A stretch of DNA of 64,000 nt from Cichorium intybus (taxonomy: Eukaryota; Streptophyta; Magnoliopsida; Asterales; Asteraceae): positions 82,337,894 through 82,401,893 of the forward strand of contig CM042010.1 in assembly GCA_023525715.1 (NCBI GenBank), given 5' to 3'. The position numbers were made by a program, and so were the translations under genes. The notes under the pieces are model-generated. The model made no database searches and was not told where the DNA came from. It saw only the letters and a program-made list of their open reading frames with translations. Below are positions 51,677 to 63,158 of this stretch, piece after piece. The first letter of the stretch is position 1. Every line of letters starts with the position of its first letter.

Positions 51677-52715
51677 TGTTAGTGCAAGAACCGAGTCGTT
51701 GACCAACTCGGTGTCTGAGTCTAGTAGCTATGTTAATTTCTTTATTTGATGGAATGATGAAAAAGTATTTTGTATGAATGTTTTAATTCTATAGTTATGT
51801 ATGTTTGGTTGTTTCATAATGTCTTCTTATTGATATAAAAATAATCCGAGGAAACTACTCATACATGACCGAAATCCAGAATTGGATTTCGGAACAAAGT
51901 TCAAACGATAGATGAAGACTAGAAGTCGGAAGTCCATAACTCGAAGTCTACACAAGTTCGGAAGATCCTCTTCTGAACTAAGACAGAAGACTTACCCAAA
52001 TCACTCTGATCAGGCCAGGACTCCGAAATCCATTCAGGATTTCGGATCATCATTACAAGCAACACCCGAGAACTTCCACACTTAAACATTCTACAAAGAA
52101 GACTGAAGATATGAAGACTATCTTGAAGATAAAACAAAAGATAAGCATGTCAACTTATAGGATATGATTAGACTAAATCAGGCATGGCCTCTTAGAAGCA
52201 TGTCGATTGTACCATGTATGTTATTTTATTATAGCTTAAGCCACCCTAGTCTGACATTGTATTATTATATTAGATTTATCCATATTGTCTGACTGAAGAG
52301 AGACGTGTTGTCTACTCTTCAGTCCATAGGTCTTTATCCGAAGGTCTTCCCTTAGTCTATAAAAGGGAGACCAAGTCCACACTCAGTGTTCATGAGTTTG
52401 AGAGATCTTGTGTAAACACTTTTATCATTATCAATATAATCTCTCATTCCATCGATTCTCATGTTCTTATCTGCATTTCTTATTGTCTCTATGATTCTAA
52501 CATTGTTATCTTTCAGTCTTTACATTCCTAAGTTATATAACTGTTGATTCATATTGTTTATTGTTGAGCTATTAAGATCTATTCTAAGTATTACTTCAGT
52601 ATTATTATTTCACATCAAGTCTTCAGACATGTCCACTTCCGAAACCTCCTAGGTTCGGAATGTTACTTTCCGCAATCTTACTTTCCGCACTTACTTAGAA
52701 TATTTGGCGACAACA
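51677..52715 (+). repeat. 5' LTR of copia C
   Basis: 1039 bp, TGTTAGTGCAAG to GGCGACAACA, followed after two bases by the primer-binding site. No partner in the window, so the left boundary rests on the TG start and element logic. Confidence 0.75.
52358..52365 (+). promoter_or_regulatory. Copia C LTR TATA box
   Basis: TATAAAAG in the 5' LTR followed by GGGAGACC; expected start of transcription about 30 bp downstream. Confidence 0.6.
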
Positions 52716-52717
52716 AT

Positions 52718-52729
52718 TGGTATCAGAGT
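52718..52729 (+). other. Primer-binding site of copia C
   Basis: TGGTATCAGAGT, two bases after the LTR; last base differs from the usual GAGC. Confidence 0.8.
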
Positions 52730-53770
52730 CTGAATAGCTGTCTATAAGATTCTAAGTGCCTAGTTTGCTCAAAACCCTGGCTGTAGCAACAACCTTAGAA
52801 TCCTCTGTGGATCATTGCATGCTATTATAGCTCAAACTCTTAAAACTCTCTCCCTCGTTTCAAAACTATTCAGAATCTTCTCTACTTATCCATAATGCAG
52901 ATGAACTACTCTCTAAATGTTGCTAATAGTGTTGGAGGATCCAATCAAGATCCTATACTCATTCCTACTGAGTATAATGGCTGGGCATCTCGTATGCGCA
53001 ACTATCTCAAAACCAAGGGAAAAGACATCTGGGGTTCTGTTGAGGAAGGACCTCATCTTCCAACATACACCACTAGAGCTGACACTTCTGAAGAAGCGCT
53101 AGGTGGTGCTCCTCAGCCAAGATTAACTCCTCTTGATATTGAGAAAATGGACAACGACCAAATTTCTTTCACAGAAATCCAATGTGGAATCCCTCTGGAA
53201 CTCTTCGATCTCATACAAAACTGTACTATAGCCCAACAAATTTGGGTTCTCTTACAAAACATGTTCTTAGGGACGGAGGAAGCAAAAGATCAAAAACTGG
53301 TGTCAAGTCTCTCAGAATACACCCACTTCTCAACATTTGCCGGAGAATCACTAAGACAGGCATTCACCCGGTTCTCTATAATCGTCACTAGACTCCTAAG
53401 TTCAGGAGCGGAGAGAACCAATCAAGAGATTAATCTTCGATTTCTTGAAGGACTTGGAAAAGACTGGGTGCTTGTTAAAATGATCCTTCAAGACTCGGGA
53501 AAGTTGAAAACCTTCAACATGTACAGACTATACAACAATCTCATTGGATAAGAACATGACATAAAAGGCAATCAACAACAACTGCAACTTGGAGGACCTC
53601 TGGCTTTAGTTGCTGAACACAACTATCCGACGATGGGCAACACTCCTCAACAACTGGTACAGTATCAGCAAGCAACTCAGCAACAAATCAACCCAAACAC
53701 TTCTACATCTCAGATAGTTCCTATTCAAAATCTACCACAAACTCAACAACCAAATCCTATACCCTCGTAC

Positions 53771-54533
53771 TATTGGATTAGGTGTCTAAGCCATGACTTA
53801 TAATTGTAATTATCTTATGAATAAAAGCAAAAGTCCATTTGGGATGCCCTCATAGTTGGGGAATTGATGTATAGTTCAGTAGATAGAAAGATTGGTTTAT
53901 TAAGGGTTTAAAAAATCAATAGAATATATATAGATGGATTATTAATATATTTAAGTGGTAATATATTAATTAGAAACTATATTAATTGGTTGAGATTTAA
54001 TCCAGAATTAATTGGAATTAATTTAGTGATTAAATTAATTTATTAAAGTACAGGGGCTGACTTGTAATTATTCAATAGTTGAATAACTGGCAAGAGATAA
54101 GCCAGGGGCCAAAAGTGGCGCCACCCTGGAGAGTTCTCTAGGATTTGGCGAAAACCCTTCTAGGGTTTTAGAAGCCTGGTCCAAGTGACTTGCAGGCTTG
54201 CCCACTTGGGAGGCTCTTTAGGGTTTCAGGTGTAGCCTGTGGAGACTATAAAAGGAACCCCCTGGGCACTCCAAATTCACGCCATCTGTCTCTCTCAATC
54301 ACTCTGCTGAATTGTCTTCTCCTTGCTTGGGTGTGACTTGCATTTGAGGCAGGATTCTTTTGCTGCTTGCTTGAAGGATCATAAGATCAAAGGTTGGTTT
54401 CCTAATTCATCTTTAGAATTGAATTGTATCCTTTTGGTTTTGAGTTCTAATCTTCATAGAAGAAAACATAGATCAATATTAGGGTTGCATGTGAAACTTA
54501 GGAATTTTTGTGTTCATTGTTTGCATAGAAACC
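53771..54533 (+). repeat. 5' LTR of copia D (3' edge deleted)
   Basis: Starts TATTGGATTAGG and is colinear with 57360-58127 up to AAACCC; the terminal TTCA is lost at the deletion junction. TATA box TATAAAAG at 54247-54254. Confidence 0.85.
54247..54254 (+). promoter_or_regulatory. Copia D LTR TATA box
   Basis: TATAAAAG after GGAGAC, conserved at 57836-57843 in the 3' LTR. Confidence 0.55.
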
Positions 54534-56558
54534 CCTCGTTGGCACACATCAAAGTCTGGGGCTGTGAAGCATTCGTGAGACGAGATACTTCAGATAAGCT
54601 CGCAGAAAGAAGTGAGAGGTGTTTCTTCATCGGATACCCCAAACAGTCTTTTGGATACTTGTTCTACAGACCGAGCGAGGACGTGGTCTTTGTAGCAAGA
54701 CGGGGGTTCTTTCGAGAGAGAACTCATATCCAAAGAGGACAGTGGGAGTACAATCGATCTCGAAGAAATTCAGGAGACGCCCGATGAAACAACCTTAGAA
54801 GAAACTAGCAACCAACATGAGGAAGAGGTTCCTGTTGGACCTACTGACATTTCATTGCCCCTTAGGCGTTCAGGTAGAGTTGGCATGCCGCCCGAGTTCT
54901 ATGGTTTCCATATTACTTCGGACGGTGACACGTTAGTCAGTGATCGCACAATGACTAATTTGGATGAGCCAGCTAACTACCGTGAAGCAGTGGCAGGCCT
55001 CGAGTCTGCAAAATGGAAAGAGACAATGGACAGCAAGATAAAGTCCATGTATGACAATCAAGTTTGGAACTTGGTTGACAATGTACCGGGTCGAAAGACA
55101 GTCGGATGCAAGTGGATCTTCAAAAAGAAGACCGACATGGATGGAAAAGTGCATACTTATAAAGCACGGCTGGTTGCGAAGGGATTCACTCAAACCCCGG
55201 GGGTTGACTATGATGAAACCTTCTCACCAGTAGCCAAGATTAAGTCAATCAGGATAATGCTTGCCATAGCTGCGTTTCATGATTATGAAATCTGGCAGAT
55301 GGATGTCAAAACCGCCTTCCTTAATGGGAAACTGACTGAAGATGTTTACATGAGTTAGCCAGAAGGTTTTGTAGACACAAAGCACCCTGATAAAGTATGT
55401 AAGCTTGAAAGATCAATCTACGGGTTGAAGCTAGCATCTCGTAGTTGGAATCTTTGCTTCCATGAGAAAGTCAAAGAGTTTGGTTTTTTTAGGAGTGAAG
55501 ATGAGTCCTGTGTATATGTCAAGGCTAGTGGGAGTATAATCACTTTCCTGGTGCTGTATGTTGATGACATACTGCTCATGGGAAATTACATTCCGACCTT
55601 GCAGAATGTTAAGGCTTGGCTCGGGAAGTGTTTCGCCATGAAAGACCTAGGGGAAGCTGCTTATATTCTCGGGATAAGAATACTTAGAGATAGAAAGAGA
55701 AAATTGATAGGTCTAAGCCAGTGTACATATTTGGAAAAGGTGTTAAAGAGGTTTAACATGGAAAATTCCAAAAGGGGAGAGTTACCAATCCTAAGTGGTG
55801 TTAAATTGAGTAAGACTCAAAGTCTGAGTACCGATGAGGAAATAGCTAAAATGAGTCGGGTACCTTATGCTTCGGCAGTAGGGTCGATCATGTATGCTAT
55901 GACATGTACTCGCCCCGACGTATCCTATGCACTGAGCATGGTTAGTCGGTTCTAGGGTAATCCTGGAAAAGCACATTAGATTGCGGTCAAGAACATACTC
56001 AAGTATCTGCGAAGGACAAAGAATATGGTATTGGTCCTTGGTGGCAGTGATGACTTAAAAGTGAGTGGATATACAGATGCAAGTTTCTAGAAAGATAGGG
56101 ACAGTGGGCGGTCCCAGTCAGGCTGGGTATTTCTTTTGAACGGTGAGGCGGTCACTTGTAAAAGTTCCAAGCAGGAAACAGTGGCTGATTCAACGTTCGA
56201 ATCAGAGTACATCGCAGCGAGTGAAGCGTCTAAGGAGGCGGCTTGGCTGAAGAATTTCATCGGGGACCTTGGAGTTGTCCCGAGCATTCAGGAGCCGGTG
56301 GAACTTTTCTGTGATAATGAAGGAGCGGTTGCCTTGGCAAAGGAACCGCAAGACCATGGAAAGTCCAGGCATATCGAAAGAAAGTACCACTACATTCAAC
56401 ATCAAGTAGAAGAAGGGCACTTACTGGTTAAGCGGGTATCATCCGAGGACAATCCTACAGATCCTTTGACTAAGGCTCTGAATAGGATCAAGCCAAATCA
56501 GCATGCCAGGAGCATTGGACTCAAGGATGATATTAGTTTTGGAAATCAGATAGATTAG
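54534..56558 (+). pseudogene. Copia D pol remnant (integrase end, RT, RNase H)
   Basis: Starts in the integrase C-terminus (AHIKVWGCEAFVRRD). An open frame from the LTR (54323) reads into this segment to 54787, giving an accidental LTR-pol fusion frame. RT (54855-55955) has WQMDVKTAFLNG and an intact catalytic YVDD at 55557-55568. RNase H (to 56558) has FESEYIAASEA and LFCDNEGAVALAKEP. Breaks: frameshift near 54720-54790, TAG at 55356-55358, and stops near 55953, 55978 and 56088. Confidence 0.85.
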
Positions 56559-57359
56559 AAACTTGTAACAGTATAAATGTAATTGACTCGGTGATTTTAT
56601 AATTGAGATTTATAAATGAGTATTGTTACTGCCTTTGTCAATTGTTTATTTCCGTGTTTCTATATTTGCATGTTTAAACTTCCTTAATAATTAGATTATT
56701 TAAAACTCCACAGTCGATCATACTGTTAGGAAGTAAGTATGAACAAAGACTGTCATGAATCGGTTGCAGTCTGTCTAATGAGTTAGACATTGCAGTAAGA
56801 CTGCTGCAACGTTCATGAGTACTTAGAAAATAGAGATTTGAGTATTGGATAAACCCGCGCTTAACAGATTGCTTCATGGATTATATCACGAGCAATGTTA
56901 AGACGATAATATCCGGTGATCTTTAAGTAAAGAGATATGATCTGTTATTTACGATACAAGTGCTTATTGACAATACGAAATCGCACCAGTAACTCGGTGC
57001 TATAAAACGCATTGTTGTATGTATTTGGATCCGCAAAAGATATGGACATATATGTCGAAACTTATCCGTCCCATGACCCGATGGGAAACAGATATCTGTA
57101 GGCCTCTCGATGATTTAGAAGTTGACTGAAAGTGTTGGCCAACTGGGACTAAATTGATGTGTTCAATTAGTAGTCTCTAAAGTCATATGCAAACCAGGAA
57201 TCGAGAAACAGAGTGTCAGACCAAGATTGATGTTAGTCCATGTCTTGAGTCTGAAAATATCCTGTTGGACGGAGGATCATCAGATCACTTATCTTTGGAC
57301 AGAACTGACTGGGTCAGAGTTCGGACAATTAAAGTCATAGACTTATCCAAGTGGGAGAC
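56559..57359 (+). other. Copia D 3' untranslated region and PPT
   Basis: Non-coding, homologous to 9404-10312. Polypurine tract AAGTGGGAGA at 57349-57358. Confidence 0.7.
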
Positions 57360-58127
57360 TGTTGGATTAGGTGTCTAAGCAATGACTTATAATTGTAATT
57401 ATCTTATGAATAAAAGCAAAAGTCCATTTGGGTTGCCCTCATAGCTGGGGAATTGATGTACAGTTCAGTAGAGAGAAAGATTGGTTTATTAAGGGTTTAA
57501 TAAATCAATAGAATATATATAGATGGATTATTAATATATTTAAGTGTTAATATATTAATTAGAAACTATATTAATTGATTGAGATTTAATCCATAATTAA
57601 TTAGAATTAATTTAGTGATTAAATTAATTAATTAAAGTGCAGGGGCTGACTTGTAATTATTCAATAGTTGAATAACTGGCAAGAGATAAGCCAGGGGCCT
57701 AAAGTGGCACCACCCTGGAGAGTTCTCTAGGGTTTGGCGAAAACCCTTCTAGGGTTTTAGAAGCCTGGTCCAAGTGACTTGCAGGCTTGCCCACTTGGGA
57801 GGCTCCTTAGGGTTTCAGGTTTAGCCTGTGGAGGCTATAAAAGGAACCCCATGGGCACTCCAAATTCACGCCATCTGTCTCTCTCAATCACTCTGCTGAA
57901 TTGTCTTCTCCTTGCTTGGGTGTGACTTGCATTTGAGGCAGGATTCTTTTGCTGCTTGCTTGAAGGATCATAAGATCAAAGGTTGGTTTCCTAATTCATC
58001 TTTAGAATTGAATTTTATCCTTTAGGTTTTGAGTTCTAATCTTCATAGAAGAAAACATAGATCAATATTAGGGTTGCATGTGAACCTTAGGAATTTTTGT
58101 GTTCATTGTTTGCATAGAAACCCTTCA
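57360..58127 (+). repeat. 3' LTR of copia D
   Basis: 768 bp, TGTTGGATTAGG to CCCTTCA, followed by TSD CGTAC. TATA box at 57836-57843. Confidence 0.9.
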
Positions 58128-60714
58128 CGTACCACCCTTCTCAACCACAAATATCTTACCCTTCCTACTATCAAAATCCAATAGTTCAAAACCAATCATC
58201 TCCAACCTTGCAACCCTCCATTCAATCTAAGACTCCAACCGTTGCACTTCCTGCTCCAGTACACACTACCGAATCATGCTATTTCGAATACGACGAAGCT
58301 GAAGAAGCTGCCTACCAACACGAAATAGCCATGATTAGTCAGAAATTCAACAAAATTCCATCCTACTCTAACCTAAAGGAAAAATTTCACCCTTCTAACC
58401 AAAACACATGATATCAATCAAGAAACAACTATCAGAAAGGACATCATCAATCTGGTCAAAATCGTTTCTATCCGAAACGTGAGGAGCAGTAGCAGGAGAA
58501 ACCAAAGGCAGCTCCAGCTGTCAGCACTAATCAAGTTCCAACTCCTGAAAAGAATGAATCAGAAGTAATCAAATGTCACTACTGCGGAGGACTATGTCAC
58601 TATTCTACTGACTTTAGAGCTCCGAAGAATTATCCAAAGGCGAAAGAAGATGAAAAAGTCAAAGCATGTGTCGCATCCGGAAACGTTGAGATCTGGTCTT
58701 CCGAAGATGATGATGAACACTTTGAGAACAAGCAAAAAAGAGGAAAAGGCTTCGGTGAATGCATGATGGTACAAGCAAATCTAGAAACTCCAATCCCAGG
58801 ATTAGCAAGCCCCAAACATCTCAAGGACACTGCTGAATCCTCATCCTCCTACATGCCAAAGAATTACGCTTTCATGGTCAACCACAAGTCTGGCAAAGGA
58901 GTGAGTATCATCGAACAGGTACGTAACATACTTCACACTCATAATATCTACTCTAATAATGTAGAACCTGCTCTAGAAAAAATATCTAACACTTGTGCAG
59001 ATGCCCTAGCTGCATATCAGCGGGTTTTGGAAGAAACGGATGATGGGTATGACGAAGTGATAAAATTGAAGAATAGGCTAGAGGATAAGAAACTATTTTG
59101 TGATAAACTTACTGCTGATTTGAAAATCGAACAGACTTCTAGGACTTTGTTAGAAAATTCAAATCAGCTTTGGACATCGCAAAGGGATTTAGCCCGAAGC
59201 GATAATGTAAGACTAAACAGATTAGTAGATCAATTGTATCATGCAACTGAAATTTTCAAATCACCTGCTAACACCAATTCTTCAGAAAACAACTTCAACT
59301 GGGGTTGGGCAAGAAAAACCACAAATAAAAATTATCCTATATATAACAAACAAAGCCCATTTTTCCAATACCCATCAAATGAATATGATGATAAACACGA
59401 TGAGGACTCAACCAAGATTCTTACCAAAACTCACATCTTAGAATCAAAAAGTTCCACTTCTGATTTAAAAGAAGGATCCAAAACATCCTTTTCATATCTC
59501 TCAGAAGCGAACAATGTTGAAAGTAGTAAACTGTCTACAAATTCAGTCCCATTCATGCCTAGACACATGACCTCGGTCCCAAATGATTCATCATCATCAA
59601 ACTCTCAACAACACTCTTTCTTAGATAAATTGCTAAGTAACTATGTTACTGAAGAATTCAATCCATGTCATAATGACCTGAAAATTTCAAGAAAAGAGAA
59701 TGGTGATGAACAAATCAAAATATGTCCACATAGTATCATCACTAAAAACAATTTTAACAAAATTATAATCATAAATCCTAATGTTGCTAACACATCCAAC
59801 ATGACTTTCAAACCATCATGTTCCGGCACAAAGTCGTACGTAGATGCATTACAACATAATTTTTCAAATGATCCGATCAAAATTTCGCTCGAAAAACTTA
59901 AAGTCAATCATGGAGAGTCACACTCTTTAAATGATTCTTTATCTGACTCTTCCCCAAGAGAAATTTTTCAAAAAGGAAAAGGAAAGAATCTAACCAAAAA
60001 CCGAGTAAAACCAACCCTGAATAGAAAAGATCTCCGATCACCTCGATCTCATGCAAGATTTGAACAAAGAAATTGCTTCTACACTCAGAAAAAGTCAGGA
60101 GTTAATTCAACTTTCGTCACTCCAAGTCATACTCGGAAATCTACTCCTTCCACATCCCGAAAGTACATTCACAAAGGATTACTTCCTACTCCAAACATCA
60201 AACCCATTATGTATCAACAAAAAGTCAACTACTCAAATTACGACTCAGAATTTCCAAAAATAACCAATACTAAAACAACACAAAATGTTCCAGTAATTTC
60301 AAAGAAAACTGATCCGGAATTCATGAAACCAAAAATCTCCTTTTCTGAAGTTACTAAAAACAACAAGCAAAATCCGAGTACTATTGGAACCAAAAACCGA
60401 GCTCCAATCATACTCAAACAGTTCCGAAAATACCGAAAAGGCAACAAAACAACACCTGCTGTCGTTGTTGCAAACATACCTCAAAGATGCCTTTTGTCAC
60501 CAAAACAAAAACTTTCAATAATCAAACGAAAAATATCTTTCAGAAATCTTCAAAAAGATTTGTTCAAAAATGGATCGTAAAATCATCCACTTCGGAACCA
60601 AATCTTATCTCCGAAATTGAAACTTCTACCAAACAAACAATAAAAAACAAATCTTCCACGTTCGGAAAAACAAATGGGTCCAAACAAATTTGGGTGCCCA
60701 AACTAACTATCTAA

Positions 60715-63158
60715 TTTTTCAGGCGCTCAACACAGAAGAGCAGGATGAAGAATGGCTTATTGAGAGTCCCTGCTCAATGCACATGACTGGAAGATTGGAG
60801 GTTCTGAGAGATTACAGAGAAGTCAGCTTTGGAGGTTACGTCACCTTCGGTAACGATGCTAATGGCATCATCAAAGGCTATGGTGTACTAACAAACAAAA
60901 ATTTCACCATTCAGAAAGTCGCCTACGTTCTCGGTCTCAAACATAATCTTATTAGTGTAGGTCAACTGGTCAGCACCGGTCTCCGAGTTGAATTCGACAA
61001 TGAATTTAGCTACATTATGATGGGTACCAGAGACAGATGCTTAGTGAAATCTCCAAGACAAGTCAATATGTTTCCGTTAGACATATCAATGTTTCTCGGA
61101 AAACCCAGACTATGTTTGTTATCTAAAGCACATTCCGAAATCAGCTGGTTATGGCATCGGACACTAGCTCGTCTCAACTTCCGATATATGAACCAGTTGG
61201 TAACAGGAGAAATGGTCAGAGGGATGCCACTTCTGAAGTTTGACAACGAAAATTTATGTGCAGCATGTGCATTAGGCAAGCAAAAGAAGAAACCACACAA
61301 GACAATCACAGACTCGAGCATTACTCATCCGTTACAACTTCTTCACATGGACCTATGTGGTCCATCAACAGTTGCTAGTCTGAATCATAAGAAGTATATC
61401 CTGGTCATAGTGGACGATTACACCCGATTTACCTGGGTATTCTTTTTAAGATTAAAATCAGATACCTTCCTGGAGCTCCGAAACTTCATTACATCAATCG
61501 AACTCAAAATTCAACTACATGTAAGAAGAATCCGAAGTGATAACGGAACAGAGTTCAACAATGGGCAAATTGAAGAATTTCTAGCCTCCAAAGGGATAGA
61601 GCACAACTTCTCTGCACCATATACACCTCAACAAAACGGTGTAGTCGAAAGAAAAAATAGAACGTTAGTAGAAGCAGCCCGATCAATGTTAAATTTTGCT
61701 AATCTTCCTTTGACCTTCTGGGCAGAAGCCATTGCAACAGCCTGTTTTGTTCAGAATCGATCCATTATCAACAAACGACTTCAGATGACACCCTACGAAA
61801 TCATAAACGAAAGAAAACCCAATGTTAAATTTTTCCATATTTTTGGTTGTAGATGCTTCATCAAAAATAAGAGAGATCACTTGGGAAAATTCATACCCAA
61901 AAGTGATGAAGCGATCTTCATGGGCTATTCATCTAAGTCAGTAGCCTATCGTGTTTTAAACAAAAGGACTCGTGTTATTGAAGAAAGCTTTGACATCGAA
62001 TTTGATGATCAATATCACTGGAGAAAGAAAAATCAGGGCATTCTATATGTAATGGAAAATGACGTACCAGTAGGACACCGACCTGTTCATACAGTAGAAG
62101 TAGACTACGATCTACTCTTCGACCCTCCGGAAATTGCAAAAGAAGCTGAGGTCATAAGTTCCCCTGAAGCAATTCAACAAATCATCTCAGCCTCCGGACC
62201 TTCAAATTCTTCCGAAATCATACCTCCGAATAACCATGTCAGACCTCCAATCAACACCTCTATATTCGAGGGGGAGGCTCCTCCCACTCAGACTCAACAA
62301 ACTCCGATGGTAGCTTCAATACCAGCACATACCGAGGGGGAGCCCATGCTCCCAACTCGTGTAGACGATGTACCTCAATCCGAGGGGGACCGTCAACAAT
62401 CAGAAAATGTTCCACACAACCCCCCAGAAGACGCATCCAATAATACACCAGTCTTCACCTTTGAAACCACAACAGACACATCAGCTGAAGAATCACATAT
62501 TCAAGATACACCCCCTGAAGATCCTGATTTCATTCAGGACGTCACACCTCTAATCTCCGATCCAACTCAGCTTCCGAAATTACACAAATGGACTCGGAGT
62601 CATCCTCCGAACCAAATTATCGGAAATCCCTCCACCAGAGTTCAGACAAGATCCAAGAAGTCAATTCAGGATGAATGTCAGTTTGCTGCATATATCAGTA
62701 AAATTGAACCAAAAACTGTCCTGGATGCCCTAGACGACGACTGGATCAAGGCCATGCAAGAAGAACTTACAGAATTCAAAAGAAACAAAGTGTGGGATCT
62801 CGTTCCACGACCAACTAATCATAGAGTAATTGGTACTTGATGGGTCTTCCGAAACAAGTTAGACGACTTCTGGACAGTAGTAAGAAACAAAATCAGATTA
62901 GTGGAAAAAGGATACAGTCAGATCGAAGGTCTCGGCTGTGATGAAACATATGCACCAGTAGCTAGGCTAGAAGCTATTCGAATATTTCTAGCCTATGCAG
63001 CACACAAGAATATTCTTGTCCACCAAATGGACGTAAAAAGTGCATTTCTTCAAGGAAATCTTCAAGAAGAAGTCTACCTTCAACAACCCCTAGGTTTTGA
63101 AGATTTGTCTCAACCAAACCATGTGTATCGCCTAAACAAAGCGGTCTACGGATTATAG
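60715..63158 (+). pseudogene. Copia C pol: protease, integrase, partial RT
   Basis: An open frame of 716 codons (to 62840) overlaps the end of gag in another frame. The protease site reads WLIESPCSMHMTG, where DSGC is normal, so the catalytic Asp is lost. Integrase is complete in sequence: finger (LWHRTLARLNF...CAACALGK), HMDLCGP, RSDNGTEF, and the catalytic E in NGVVERKNRTL. An acidic, Pro-rich linker with repeated EGE/EGD units follows (about 62265-62400). RT starts DDDWIKAMQEEL, has TGA at 62838, and continues to LNKAVYGL before the gypsy LTR. No YVDD region remains in the window. Confidence 0.85.

Larger units (their letters stand above)
53771..58127 (+). mobile_element. Deleted Ty1/copia element D inside copia C gag
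   Basis: LTRs 53771-54533 and 57360-58127, TSD CGTAC at 53766-53770 and 58128-58132. The first base pair of the left LTR is TA instead of TG. Leader, gag, protease and most of integrase are gone: the left LTR, missing its last few bases, is joined directly to pol at CCCTCGTTGG. This is a relative of copia A but with an independent deletion. LTRs look about 97-98% identical. Confidence 0.9.
52895..60714 (+). pseudogene. Copia C gag, split by copia D
   Basis: Starts at ATG 52895. Residues about 20-215 are the UBN2-type gag core (YNGWASRMRNYLKTKGKDIW, FSIIVTRLLSSG). After TAA near 53549 the same frame runs to 53770, jumps the copia D insertion via CGTAC, and resumes in frame at 58128 (SY/HPSQPQ). 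A zinc knuckle near 58570 reads CHYCGGLCHYSTDF, with the last Cys replaced by Phe. A 605-residue open frame (58763-60580) holds a coiled coil and a long basic Ser/Lys/Asn-rich tail. A frameshift near 60490 precedes the WVPKLTI end at 60714. Stops also near 58409 and 58491. Confidence 0.82.
51677..63158 (+). mobile_element. SIRE-type Ty1/copia element C, truncated
   Basis: 5' LTR (51677-52715), primer-binding site, long gag and pol through part of RT. Internal copia D (53771-58127) splits gag, and a gypsy-type LTR beginning at 63159 cuts RT in the LNKAVYGL segment. The rest, including the 3' LTR, would lie beyond the window. A large gag with coiled coil and basic tail ending WVPKLTI-stop before pol is the SIRE/Maximus pattern (family knowledge). 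Copia C itself sits in the leader of copia B. Confidence 0.82.
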
